The notes under the pieces are model-generated. The model had not been told where the DNA came from, made no database searches, and saw only the letters and a program-made list of their open reading frames with translations. The translations under genes were made by a program, and so were the position numbers. Shown here in pieces: positions 54,577-63,162 of a DNA stretch of 64,000 nt (the first letter of the stretch is position 1; each line of letters starts with the position of its first letter). Where the stretch lies: positions 62,001-126,000 of the forward strand of contig JAUIJL010000015.1 of assembly GCA_030431255.1 (NCBI GenBank), given 5' to 3'. The DNA is from Thermoanaerobaculia bacterium. Lineage in GTDB: Bacteria > Acidobacteriota > Thermoanaerobaculia > Multivoradales > J023.

Positions 54577-55696
54577 CTAGCTCGCGGCTTCCGAATCCGA
54601 GTCCATGTTGGTCTTGAGAAATGCCTCGATGAACGGACCCAGCTTGCCGTCGAGCACGCCGTCGGCGTCGCCCACCTCGCAATTGGTGCGATGGTCCTTG
54701 ACCATGCGATAGGGGTGCAACACATAGGACCGGATCTGGCTTCCCCAGCCGATCTCCATCTTGGCGTCTTCCAACTTGGCCCGTTCCTCCTCGCGTTTCT
54801 TCATCTCCAAGTCGTAGAGACGGGATTTGAGGATCTTCATGGCGGCGGCGCGGTTCTTGTGCTGGCTGCGCTCGTTCTGGCAGCTGACCACGATGCCCGT
54901 GGGCAAGTGGGTGAATCGCACGGCGGAGTCGGTTTTGTTGACGTGCTGGCCACCGGCGCCGCTGGCGCGGAAGGTGTCGATCTTGAGGTCTTTGTCGAGC
55001 ACCTCGATTTCCACGTCGTCATCGACCTCCGGCACCACGTCCACGGAAGCGAAAGAGGTCTGGCGACGGGCGGCGGCGTCGAAGGGGCTGATGCGAACCA
55101 AGCGATGAACCCCGGCCTCGCTCTTGAGATAACCGTAGGCATTCTCGCCGCGCACCGCAAAGGTGGCGCTTTTGATGCCGGCCTCGTCCGCGTCCTGGTG
55201 GTCGAGGGTCTCCACGGCGAATCCTTTGGCTTCGGCATAGCGCAAATACATGCGCAACAGCATGGCTGCCCAATCTTGGGACTCGGTGCCGCCGGCGCCC
55301 GGATGGATCGCCAGGATGGCGTTGCGGCCGTCGTCGGGGCCGCTCAGCTTGAGCTCCAGCTCCAGGCGCTCGACGTCGTTCTCCACCCGGCCGATGAAGT
55401 CCACCAGCTCTTCGTCCGCTTCGCCCTCGCCGGCCAGCTCCCGCCAGGCTTCCAGCTCGTCGGCGTCTTCCCGGAGCTGCTTCAAGGTCTGTACCTTGCG
55501 CTCGACGACCCGCCTCTTTTGCAGGATGGGCGTGGATTTCTCGGGATCGTCCCAGAAATCCGGAGCCTGCATCTCACGGTCGAGCTCGGCGAGCTCGTGC
55601 TCTACTCCGGCTTGGTCAAAGGAACCCCCGAAGGTTTTCGAGCTTGCGGGAGATGGTGTCGAATTTTTCGGTCAGTTGAAAGCTGAGTTGGGTCAT
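54577..55696 (-). CDS. prfB: Peptide chain release factor 2, with programmed +1 frameshift
   Basis: The gene is split by an in-frame TGA after codon 26. The first part reads MTQLSFQLTEKFDTISRKLE then NLRGFL, the second begins DQAGVEHELAELDREMQAPD. Joined by a +1 shift they make a 372-residue RF2. The SPF tripeptide (RISPFDAAARRQ), which reads UGA, and the GGQ motif (SGAGGQHVNKTD), which hydrolyses peptidyl-tRNA, are intact. RF2 ends translation at UGA and UAA. The start is ATG 55696, 32 bases after the lnt stop, with AAGGT upstream. The frameshift is a feedback control, not a sequencing error. Confidence 0.96.
55616..55630 (-). promoter_or_regulatory. RF2 +1 programmed frameshift site
   Basis: Reading leftward, CGG-GGG-TTC-CTT-TGA-C has all the usual parts: an internal Shine-Dalgarno-like GGGGG, three bases, the slippery CTT and the TGA stop followed by C. 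When RF2 is scarce, the ribosome slips to frame +1 and completes the protein. This is the layout of the E. coli element. Confidence 0.95.
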
Positions 55697-55728
55697 GATG
55701 GGTTACCTTATTTCAATCCGTCGGGATT

Positions 55729-57306
55729 TCAATCCGTCGGAGACGGCTCGGGGGATGCCGGGTCGCCGGGCAGGCGCTTCGGCCCACCGCTGCGGAGCCC
55801 GGGGATCATAGCAAAGGCGAGCAGGCCGGCGGCGATCCAAACCGGCCACCAAGGTGCTCGAGCGTAGGGTGTCAGCGTTGACGAGCCGACCACCTCTCCA
55901 CGAAGGATGCCGGTTTTTCCGACCCCCAGCTGCTCGACGACTTTGCCCCGGGAGTCGATGATCGCCGAGACGCCGGTGAGGGCAGCCCGGAGCATGGGTT
56001 TGCGATGTTCCGCCGCCCGGAAGCGAGCCGCGCGGAGGTGCTGCCACGGGGCGGCGGTATCCCCGTACCAAGCGTCGTTCGTCACCGTCAGCAGGATATC
56101 CGCACCGGCCCGGCATTGCTCGGCGGTCGGACCGGCGAAAATGACCTCGTAGCAGATAGCCATGGCCAAGTCTTGGTCGCGAAACGACATCAAGCCCACC
56201 TCGGTGCCTGGGGTGAATTGGCCGGCGTTGCGCGCCAGGTGGCTGATAAAAGGAAACCAATCCGCGAGGGGAACATATTCCCCCCAAGGCACCAGACGCC
56301 GTTTTGCGTATTCGGCGGGTGCTCGGCCATCGGCGAAGACCAGCAGGGTGGTGTTGAAAACCGAGTCCTGGCGGCGACGCGGGGAGCTCAAGATCACGGA
56401 GCAACCCATGCGACGGATCATCTCCACATCCCGTCGCAGCCGGGGGGCGTCGTCCCACACAAATGGCCAGGCCGCGCTTTCCGGCCAGATCACCAGGGCG
56501 GGTGCGTCGCAGGCCTCGCGGGTGAGCTGAATCAGCCGCTCGTAGTTGGCCATCACCTCGTCGGACTCGAAGGAGATGGCCGAGTTGGGCTGGATCACTC
56601 GGATGGGAATCGGCTCAGGAGTGTCTTTGGGGGTGCCTTCGGGGCCGTAGGCCGGAGCCGAGAGCTGCGCCAGAGCCGGCAGCACCAAAGCCACGGACCA
56701 GCCCGCGAGCAGCAGGGACCACGAGCGTTGTTGCCAGGTGACGGCGGCCGTCACGTTGACCCCGACCACCAGGAACGAGAGTCCCCAGGCGCCGATCCAA
56801 GGGGCCAGCGCCAAGGCGCCCGGCATGTCGATCCAGGCATGGGCCGCCAGATTCCATGGAAAACCGTGGACCATGAACCCGCGCTGGGCTTCGAGCAGGA
56901 GCCAAATCGACGGCAGAATCCAGAGTCGATGTGCCTTGGACCAACCGGTTAGGGCTTGGGTCGTGATCTGCCCACCCGTGAGACGGCGCCCGAGGGCCAC
57001 GAAGATCACGCATTCGAGGGCGAAAAAGGCACACAATGCGATCCACAGTGCTTTGGCCAACACCGGATGAAGTGGGCCGAAGGTTTCGAGGGTCGTCGCC
57101 ACCCAATGGGTTGCGGGCAGCCAAGCCGCAAGGCCGAAGAGCCAACCATTGAGCCAAGGCCGGTCGCTATCGATCGCCAGGATGAGTGGGACCATGGCGA
57201 TCCAGGCCAGGGCGGGCAAGGATTGCGCGTTGAAGCACGCGGACCAAGCCAGACCTCCGATCACGGACAGGGCTGGGTCGGGGATCCGATGTCGGTTGTG
57301 GAGCAC
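55729..57306 (-). CDS. lnt: Apolipoprotein N-acyltransferase
   Basis: This 525-residue protein has an N-terminal block of about six helices and a nitrilase-like periplasmic domain. It holds the Glu-Lys-Cys triad: Glu in VIWPESAAWPF, Lys in EYAKRRLVPWGEYVPL, Cys in AICYEVIF. A last helix near the C-terminus (WWPVWIAAGLLAFAMI) closes it. It completes lipoprotein maturation by adding the third acyl chain. The start at GTG 57306 has no clear ribosome binding site and remains uncertain. Confidence 0.94.
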   Translation of the reverse strand: MLHNRHRIPDPALSVIGGLAWSACFNAQSLPALAWIAMVPLILAIDSDRPWLNGWLFGLAAWLPATHWVATTLETFGPLHPVLAKALWIALCAFFALECVIFVALGRRLTGGQITTQALTGWSKAHRLWILPSIWLLLEAQRGFMVHGFPWNLAAHAWIDMPGALALAPWIGAWGLSFLVVGVNVTAAVTWQQRSWSLLLAGWSVALVLPALAQLSAPAYGPEGTPKDTPEPIPIRVIQPNSAISFESDEVMANYERLIQLTREACDAPALVIWPESAAWPFVWDDAPRLRRDVEMIRRMGCSVILSSPRRRQDSVFNTTLLVFADGRAPAEYAKRRLVPWGEYVPLADWFPFISHLARNAGQFTPGTEVGLMSFRDQDLAMAICYEVIFAGPTAEQCRAGADILLTVTNDAWYGDTAAPWQHLRAARFRAAEHRKPMLRAALTGVSAIIDSRGKVVEQLGVGKTGILRGEVVGSSTLTPYARAPWWPVWIAAGLLAFAMIPGLRSGGPKRLPGDPASPEPSPTD

Positions 57307-57410
57307 GGGAGAGGAGTCGGTATTCGAGAGGTCGCCGCGGTGGCGCTATCCGGTGAGTCGGCTGGCTGGGACGGTGGAGTGGGAGGGTTGGCGGCGATGG
57401 CGGATTCGTT

Positions 57411-57461
57411 CCGGCGAGGGTCGGTTGCCGGCGAGGGTCAGCGGTCGGCGAGGGTCAGTTG
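57411..57461. repeat. Short tandem repeat at the end of the SPOR gene
   Basis: Three imperfect 16-18-base copies containing CGGCGAGGGTC run from 57411 to 57461, overlapping the last bases of the SPOR gene. They fill part of the 148-bp gap between lnt and that gene. Confidence 0.6.
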
Positions 57462-58252
57462 CCGGCGGCGGTCACCCACGGGTCGAGCTTCATTTGCCGA
57501 CGCACCTGACCGGCGACTTTCTCCGCTTCACCCCGCTGGGCGAATGGCCCGACCCGGACTCGATACATGGTTTGACCCGTGACCTCCACGGCGGAAAGGA
57601 AAGCTCTGTGTCCAGCGCCCTTGAGCTCGCTCAGCACCTTGCGGGCTTGGGGCTCGTCGCGGGTCGAAAAAACCTGAACCACAAAGCCGTCGCCCGCGGC
57701 GGGAGTGGCCGGTTGTGCCTTTGGTGGTGCGGCCGGGGGTTTCTGGGCCGGCGCCGAGGTCGGCGGAGGAGGGGCATCCCGGCGGGCCGTGGGCTGGGAG
57801 GCCGGGTCGGCGGCCTTGGGCTCGGCGTTGCGGGGCTGAGCCGTGGCCGGACGCTCGCTGCCGATGTCTTGGGCGAAGGTGCTCGGCGGCGGGGTGGACT
57901 GTTGTTGCGCTCCCTGGCTGGTGGTTTGGGGGCTGTTGGCCGACGGCTTGTCCAAGGCGGCTAGATTGGGTTTGTCCAAGGTCTGGGCTTGGGCGCCTCC
58001 CTTGGCGCCCTCTTCAGCGAAGAATTTGAATTCTTCCATATTCGCCAGCTGGTCCGGCTCCGATGGGGTGGCGGCTGGATGGGTGGGAGTCGAGGTCCCG
58101 GCCGCGGCCAAACGCTCTTGGCCGTTCTTGCCGATCCAAACGCCGCATAGGAAGATGGCCAACACCAAAGTCAGAAGAATCACAAAGGCGATCACGACCT
58201 GGCGATTGGTCAGTGCAATCTCGTAGTAGCTTGGTTCAGTGCTTTCGTTCAC
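57455..58252 (-). CDS. SPOR-domain membrane protein
   Basis: This 265-residue protein has a short cytoplasmic start, one membrane helix (VIAFVILLTLVLAIFLCGVW), a long Pro/Ala/Gln-rich linker and a C-terminal SPOR domain (GFVVQVFSTRDEPQARKVLS, MYRVRVGPFAQRGEAEKVAG). SPOR domains bind denuded peptidoglycan glycan strands at the division site. It may take part in cell division or envelope organisation. GTG 58252 has AGGA eight bases upstream. Confidence 0.9.
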   Translation of the reverse strand: MNESTEPSYYEIALTNRQVVIAFVILLTLVLAIFLCGVWIGKNGQERLAAAGTSTPTHPAATPSEPDQLANMEEFKFFAEEGAKGGAQAQTLDKPNLAALDKPSANSPQTTSQGAQQQSTPPPSTFAQDIGSERPATAQPRNAEPKAADPASQPTARRDAPPPPTSAPAQKPPAAPPKAQPATPAAGDGFVVQVFSTRDEPQARKVLSELKGAGHRAFLSAVEVTGQTMYRVRVGPFAQRGEAEKVAGQVRRQMKLDPWVTAAGN

Positions 58253-58454
58253 GAAGTCGATCCTATTATCCGAAATGCAACGCCGATGGTGCGGCTGTTG
58301 AAGGAAGTCTAACGGTAACGCTGACCGAGCCTCGGCCGGAGGGCGGGGGCTCGTCGCAAGGGGATTATGGCATGAATCGAATCTATCGGCAGGTGTTCCA
58401 TGCCCAAGACCCCTTGATCTTAGAGTTTGAACGTAGTAAGTCTTTCTCATAGAT

Positions 58455-59660
58455 ATGAGATATTTGCCGTCCTCCTACGCTTCTTCCCAGTCCAGGGGCA
58501 TGGCCCGCCTTGCCGCGCCCCCTCGGTCCTCGAAAAAGGGCCGTTTGCAGATCGCAATCGGTTTTTTTGCGTTGACCTTTTTGGCCCTTTCCGCCACGGC
58601 CCTAGCCCAGGCCGGATCCCACCCTCACGCCCTTTTGGTGCGATACGGCGATAACGGCTCCGCCGACGCCCTATTTTATTTCGACCTCGGCAACGGCTCC
58701 GGATCGGTGGTCGACCAGCTGCGTCGCAACCCCGATGAGGGGCGGATCGCAAGGTTGAAGACCAACCTCTTCACCGAGATTGGTCGGCCCCGTGATTCGG
58801 CCGCGACCGTCGGCGAGATTTTTCTCGGCCCGATCCGCGAATCCGATGGTCGAGTACGTTCCACATTATTCGTGGAGGCGAGCACCGGTTACACCATGTA
58901 CTTCGATCAATTGGGCAAGGGAGGCAATCTCGGCCGCGTGACCACCATGATCAAGCGTGGTTACGAGCCGATCGCGTCCCCCGATCGAAACTTTGCCCTG
59001 CTCATGAGGCGCAACAGCTCGGGGCGAACCGACGGTGCCTACCTCTACAACGCCACCACCGGCCAGGCGATTCATCTGGCGGGGCTCAACGAGCTCGAGA
59101 TCGACCCACCGTCGACTCCGATTTCGGGCCTACCGGTGCTCAAGGGCAAGGTCAGCGCGGCGCCGATCGTTTCCCGCGAGGAAACCATCGGTTATGTGGT
59201 GATCGACAACGCCGACGGCTCGGTGCAATTTTTCGACGTCACCGGCAGCATCAGCCGATTCAACGTGCGCGCCACCGAGCTCGTGTTGTCGAACGAGATG
59301 ACCGCGGAGCAGCTGAATCCGTCGACCCAGCGTTTCGTGCCGATACCCCTTCAAAACGACGAGATCACCACCTATGGGATCTTGATCGTCGATGTGGGCA
59401 CAGGCTCGTTGGCCATGTTGGATGGGTTGCGCAATCCCCGCCCGAGCCTTCGAATTTTTTCGCAGAATGTCTACGGGGTGATTTCCGGCGGGCTACGCTC
59501 CGACGCTTGGCGGACCTTTGCGGCCGCCGATGCGAACGGGGCCGATGGGGCGACTCTCGGCGTTTGGATTCTCGACAGCCTGACTGGTGGTTTGGCCTAC
59601 GTGGAGTCACCCGGCAATCCGGCCAACACCCGGGTCAAGCGGGTCACCCTGGATCGCTAG
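58455..59660 (+). CDS. Exported protein of unknown function (401 aa)
   Basis: I do not recognise the family. A signal-like segment (IAIGFFALTFLALSATALAQ) is followed by about 350 residues of beta-rich sequence, with motifs such as YFDLGNGSGSVVDQL, LYNATTGQAIHL and VWILDSLTGGLAYVES that recall propeller or lipocalin-like repeats. It is divergent from the SPOR gene. Its 3' end overlaps the convergent pseudouridine synthase gene by 17 bases. The start at ATG 58455 lacks a good ribosome binding site; ATG 58500 is possible. Confidence 0.7.
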   Translation: MRYLPSSYASSQSRGMARLAAPPRSSKKGRLQIAIGFFALTFLALSATALAQAGSHPHALLVRYGDNGSADALFYFDLGNGSGSVVDQLRRNPDEGRIARLKTNLFTEIGRPRDSAATVGEIFLGPIRESDGRVRSTLFVEASTGYTMYFDQLGKGGNLGRVTTMIKRGYEPIASPDRNFALLMRRNSSGRTDGAYLYNATTGQAIHLAGLNELEIDPPSTPISGLPVLKGKVSAAPIVSREETIGYVVIDNADGSVQFFDVTGSISRFNVRATELVLSNEMTAEQLNPSTQRFVPIPLQNDEITTYGILIVDVGTGSLAMLDGLRNPRPSLRIFSQNVYGVISGGLRSDAWRTFAAADANGADGATLGVWILDSLTGGLAYVESPGNPANTRVKRVTLDR

Positions 59661-60660
59661 CCTCGTGCTCTTCGGGGCTCACGCCGACTCGATCGACGAT
59701 TTGAGCGAAGTCTTGCGGAATTGGGCAGACGGCTCGCACGATTTCGTGGTGCACCGGGTGCTCGAAGCTCAGGGCGAAAGCGTGGAGCATGGGACGCGGG
59801 GCCAGGGCCGCTACCTCGGGCGGTGAGTAGAGTCGGTCCCCGAGGATCGGCAGGCCAAAGGCCGCAAGATGGGCTCGGATTTGGTGCTTGCGGCCGGTCC
59901 GCGGCCGGGCTTCCAAGAGCGCGAAAAGACCGTCTTCCGTTCGGGCCTGGGCAAGGCGACGGACGTCGGTGACCGCTTCTACCCCGAGGGAGCTCACTTG
60001 GACCTTTCGGCCCTGGACGTCCAGCCCGAGCTCAATCGTAAAGTCTTCCTCCAGGGCCCGCGGATCTTCCACAGCCACCAGCAGTCGATACGTTTTCTCC
60101 ACCCGCCCGTGGCGGAAGGCCTCGGCCATGCCCGCGTTGGCCCGGCGGGCCTTGATCAGGATCAAGGCTCCGGAGGTGCCGCGATCCAATCGATGGGGAA
60201 GGGCCAGGTAGGGAGGTTTCCGAGGACGGCGTTTTTGGAGGTAGGCCCGGGCTTGTTCCAAAGCGTTGCCCAGCGAGTCGGATTGGGTGGCCTGGCTGGG
60301 CAAACCGCTGGACTTATCGATGATCAGCAGATCGGCATCCTCGAATAGGATTTGATCCGCTTGCAACGCGGGGGCTGGGCGAGCGTTGGCGACACGAGCC
60401 GAGCCGGTCTCGTCCACTTGCAGCACGATCTCTACCCGATCCTTGGGGTCGACCGCCCGAGACGCCACCCGAACCCGCTTGCCGTTGACGTAGACCGCTC
60501 CCGCCTGCAGGGCCCTGCGGACCGCCCGCCTGGACAAGGGATGGCCGTGCTGCTCCGGCACGGCGGCGGCGAGAAATTGATCGAGCCGCAGCCCTCGCCG
60601 GCTCGCGTCCACGTTGCACCTGAGCTTGGTCTGTGATGCGGGTGATTGGAAGGTATTCAT
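59644..60660 (-). CDS. RluA-family pseudouridine synthase
   Basis: This 338-residue protein has an N-terminal S4-like RNA-binding domain (LRLDQFLAAAVPEQ, VYVNGKRVRVASR) and a catalytic domain with HRLDRGTSGALIL, containing the catalytic Asp. RTGRKHQIRAHLAAFGLPIL is the conserved C-terminal motif. It isomerises uridine in rRNA or tRNA; RluC/RluD-type, exact target unknown. The start overlaps the stop of the following beta-propeller gene as ATGA. Confidence 0.93.
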   Translation of the reverse strand: MNTFQSPASQTKLRCNVDASRRGLRLDQFLAAAVPEQHGHPLSRRAVRRALQAGAVYVNGKRVRVASRAVDPKDRVEIVLQVDETGSARVANARPAPALQADQILFEDADLLIIDKSSGLPSQATQSDSLGNALEQARAYLQKRRPRKPPYLALPHRLDRGTSGALILIKARRANAGMAEAFRHGRVEKTYRLLVAVEDPRALEEDFTIELGLDVQGRKVQVSSLGVEAVTDVRRLAQARTEDGLFALLEARPRTGRKHQIRAHLAAFGLPILGDRLYSPPEVAALAPRPMLHAFALSFEHPVHHEIVRAVCPIPQDFAQIVDRVGVSPEEHEASDPG

Positions 60661-61928
60661 GGTGCCTCGGCTCCGGATTCGTTTTCGACCCGATATAGAT
60701 GTTGGTCGGTGCGGATGAAGAGGGCGCCGTCGGCGATCGCGGGCGTGGCTCGGATCTCTCCGTCGAGTGTGTTTTCCGCCAAGAGCTCGAACTCGTCCGC
60801 CGCCCGCAACACCCTGGTCTTGCCGGGAATGCTCCAAACAAAAATCTTGTCGTGGGCGGTCAAAGGCGACGCGTAGTGCTTGCCCTTGAGCCGTTTCCGC
60901 CAGATGTCCTCCCCCTTGGCGGCGTCCAACCAGGTGGCATTTCCGGCTTCGTTGACCATGAAGATCCGGCCGCCGATCAAAAGAGGGGAAGGGTTGGCGG
61001 GCACCTGCCAATAGTAGCTCCAGCGCAGGGCGTCCTCCTCGAGCTGCCCTTCGCCGCCGAGACGGAGGGCCAGCAGGTGGGGTTTCATATAACCGGTGTT
61101 GACGAAGACGAGCCCCAAACCGACCATCGGCATGGCGACATTGGAGTAGCCGTCGTGGGGGAGCCACCAAATCTCTCGTCCGTCGCTGGGATCATAGGCG
61201 CTGGTGTGGGTGGCGCCGGTGGACAACAACAGAGGGCGGCCACGGTGGTGAAAGATGAACGGTGTGCTGAAGGCTTTGCGATGGGGAGGCTTACGGGTGT
61301 CGGTCAGGCGACGCGGGGTCTGCCAAACCAGCTCGCCCGTATCTTTGTGCAAGGCGGCGACGAATTGGGAATCGGTGGCGTCACAGTTGATGATCAGCAG
61401 GTCCCGCCACAGAATCGGTGAGCTGCCCGGTCCCACGTCATGGTTCTGAACAAAAGCCCGGCGACGCCAGATGGGCCGCCCTTCCGTGGTGTAGCAGGCG
61501 GTGCCGTAGGTGCCGAAATGGACGCAAACGCGTCCCGGCTCAGCGGCCGGAGTGGGAGACGCGTAGCTGTTGTCGGGGTGACCGGGCTGCCATTCCGGCG
61601 GCTTGAAGACCTCGAGGTCGTGCAAGATGTCACCGCTTTCGAGACCGACCCCCACCAACCGTAGGGACCGGCTCTCCTCGAGGGCGGTGGTCAGCCAGAC
61701 CTTGCCGTCGACCACCACCGGTGAGGACCATCCCCGGCCTGGGATCGCGGTTTTCCAAGCGATGTTGTGTGTTTCGCTCCACGAGATGGGAAGGCCCGTT
61801 TCCAAGGACCGCCCGCGGCCGTCCCCCCGATACTGACGCCATTCCCCGGCTTCGACGGCGGCGCTCAGGGCGGCGAGCCCGATCAGCCAAGCCCACAGCG
61901 CGCGAAGAAGTCTGCCCTCAAGGGGCAT
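60657..61928 (-). CDS. Exported PQQ-type beta-propeller protein (second copy type)
   Basis: This 423-residue protein has a signal peptide (WLIGLAALSAAVEA) followed by blade repeats (ALHKDTGELVWQTPR, AYDPSDGREIWWLPHDG, WLDAAKGEDIWRKRLKG). It is related in fold to the protein at 19509 but not a close copy. No catalytic residues can be assigned. It overlaps the upstream lipoprotein gene by 11 bases and the RluA gene by four. Confidence 0.88.
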   Translation of the reverse strand: MPLEGRLLRALWAWLIGLAALSAAVEAGEWRQYRGDGRGRSLETGLPISWSETHNIAWKTAIPGRGWSSPVVVDGKVWLTTALEESRSLRLVGVGLESGDILHDLEVFKPPEWQPGHPDNSYASPTPAAEPGRVCVHFGTYGTACYTTEGRPIWRRRAFVQNHDVGPGSSPILWRDLLIINCDATDSQFVAALHKDTGELVWQTPRRLTDTRKPPHRKAFSTPFIFHHRGRPLLLSTGATHTSAYDPSDGREIWWLPHDGYSNVAMPMVGLGLVFVNTGYMKPHLLALRLGGEGQLEEDALRWSYYWQVPANPSPLLIGGRIFMVNEAGNATWLDAAKGEDIWRKRLKGKHYASPLTAHDKIFVWSIPGKTRVLRAADEFELLAENTLDGEIRATPAIADGALFIRTDQHLYRVENESGAEAP

Positions 61929-63153
61929 CGGACGCGGTTTTTCGAGTGCCGAGAATCAAACAGCCGCCATCGGTATTGCTGCTGTAGCCGAGGTTGAAAC
62001 CCAACGGGCTGACATTTTTACCCTTGGCAAAGGCCGCCACCAGATCATCTTGCAACCAATGGCTGTAGGCGGCGAGCACGGATTTGTATTGACCGAAAAG
62101 GCGGACGTCCCAGGTGTCGGAGGTGAGGAATCGAATCGGGATCCCGGAGTCGTCTTGCAGCAGGGTATGGGCTTTTTTCAGCAGAAGCTTGCGGAAGGTA
62201 GAGAACTCATCCGTGTGCAGGAGGTACTCGGCGGACTTCATGTAGACGTTGACCGCTTCCTGACGCTGGATCAGCAAGCTGAAGGGATCGTCGGAAAACA
62301 ATCCGCTGTTGGAGACATCCTGTGCGAAGTAATAAACGGCCTTTGCTTTGACCGCCTCCGCGTCCGGGCCTAGCTGAGCGTCGGGGTTTTCGCTCGGGTG
62401 CTGATCTTGGGGTACGTAGTGGATGACAACAGCCTTCGCCGATGTCGCGTCCGGCGGCAAAGGAGTGATGGCGATGGTTTCCGGGTCGATGGTGACGTAT
62501 TGCAGGTTGATCGGCACCTGCCCCGCCCGGACCAAGCAAATCAGCAGGATCGGCAAGATACCGTCGAAGCTGCCGCCGGATAGATCCTTGTCGATTTCGC
62601 TGCGGACGAAATAGCCGTGCTCCTCAAAGGAGTTGAACGGCTTTCGGAGGCGCTTGAGGTCGCTCTCCAGCACCGAAGCGGAGAAGTCTTCGGGGTTGGG
62701 TAAGTGGCCCGGCGCTTCGAGGCCGATGAGCAAGTAGCTGGAAGCCTCCGGAAAGAATTGAATAGCACTGATCAGATCCGGGCCGCCGAGTGGGTAGAGC
62801 AACGGAGCTTCGGCTTGGTCTCCTGCGGGTTGGACCTCCTTGGCCCAATCCCGCATTTTGACCAACCGGTTCTCGATACCCTCCCAGGTGTCGCCCATCA
62901 ACCGGCCGTGCTCGATCCACAGGGGATCCAGCTCCGCCTCGTCTTCAGGGGCGATTCGGCCGGCCAGAAGATTCGACATATTGCGCAGGCTGTCGGGGTC
63001 GAGCATGCGCATCGGAGGCTTCGACGAGCTGGCTTCTTTTTGGGCGAAGGAGCCGGCGAGGGGCTTTTGCGACTCGGGAGATTCTGAGCCACAGCCGAAT
63101 AAGAGTAGGAAACAAAGGGCCGAGGTGGTGTAAAGGCGAAGTTGCGGGGGCAA
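61918..63153 (-). CDS. Lipoprotein of unknown function (411 aa)
   Basis: The N-terminus is a lipoprotein signal (ALCFLLLFGC). The rest is unrecognised. It has mixed alpha/beta character, with blocks such as LYPLGGPDLISAIQFFPEAS, FVRSEIDKDLSGGSFDGILP and QRQEAVNVYMKSAEYLLHTD. YPLGGPD resembles regions in secreted hydrolases, but no catalytic motif is convincing. It lies in a three-gene set with the propeller and the pseudouridine synthase. A surface or periplasmic role is likely. Confidence 0.75.
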   Translation of the reverse strand: MPPQLRLYTTSALCFLLLFGCGSESPESQKPLAGSFAQKEASSSKPPMRMLDPDSLRNMSNLLAGRIAPEDEAELDPLWIEHGRLMGDTWEGIENRLVKMRDWAKEVQPAGDQAEAPLLYPLGGPDLISAIQFFPEASSYLLIGLEAPGHLPNPEDFSASVLESDLKRLRKPFNSFEEHGYFVRSEIDKDLSGGSFDGILPILLICLVRAGQVPINLQYVTIDPETIAITPLPPDATSAKAVVIHYVPQDQHPSENPDAQLGPDAEAVKAKAVYYFAQDVSNSGLFSDDPFSLLIQRQEAVNVYMKSAEYLLHTDEFSTFRKLLLKKAHTLLQDDSGIPIRFLTSDTWDVRLFGQYKSVLAAYSHWLQDDLVAAFAKGKNVSPLGFNLGYSSNTDGGCLILGTRKTASDAP

Positions 63154-63162
63154 AATCCTCTC

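Noticed and set aside
54577-55696. Frameshift error or pseudogene in prfB
   Set aside because: The in-frame TGA sits at the exact RF2 recoding site with an internal GGGGG and CTT-TGA-C.
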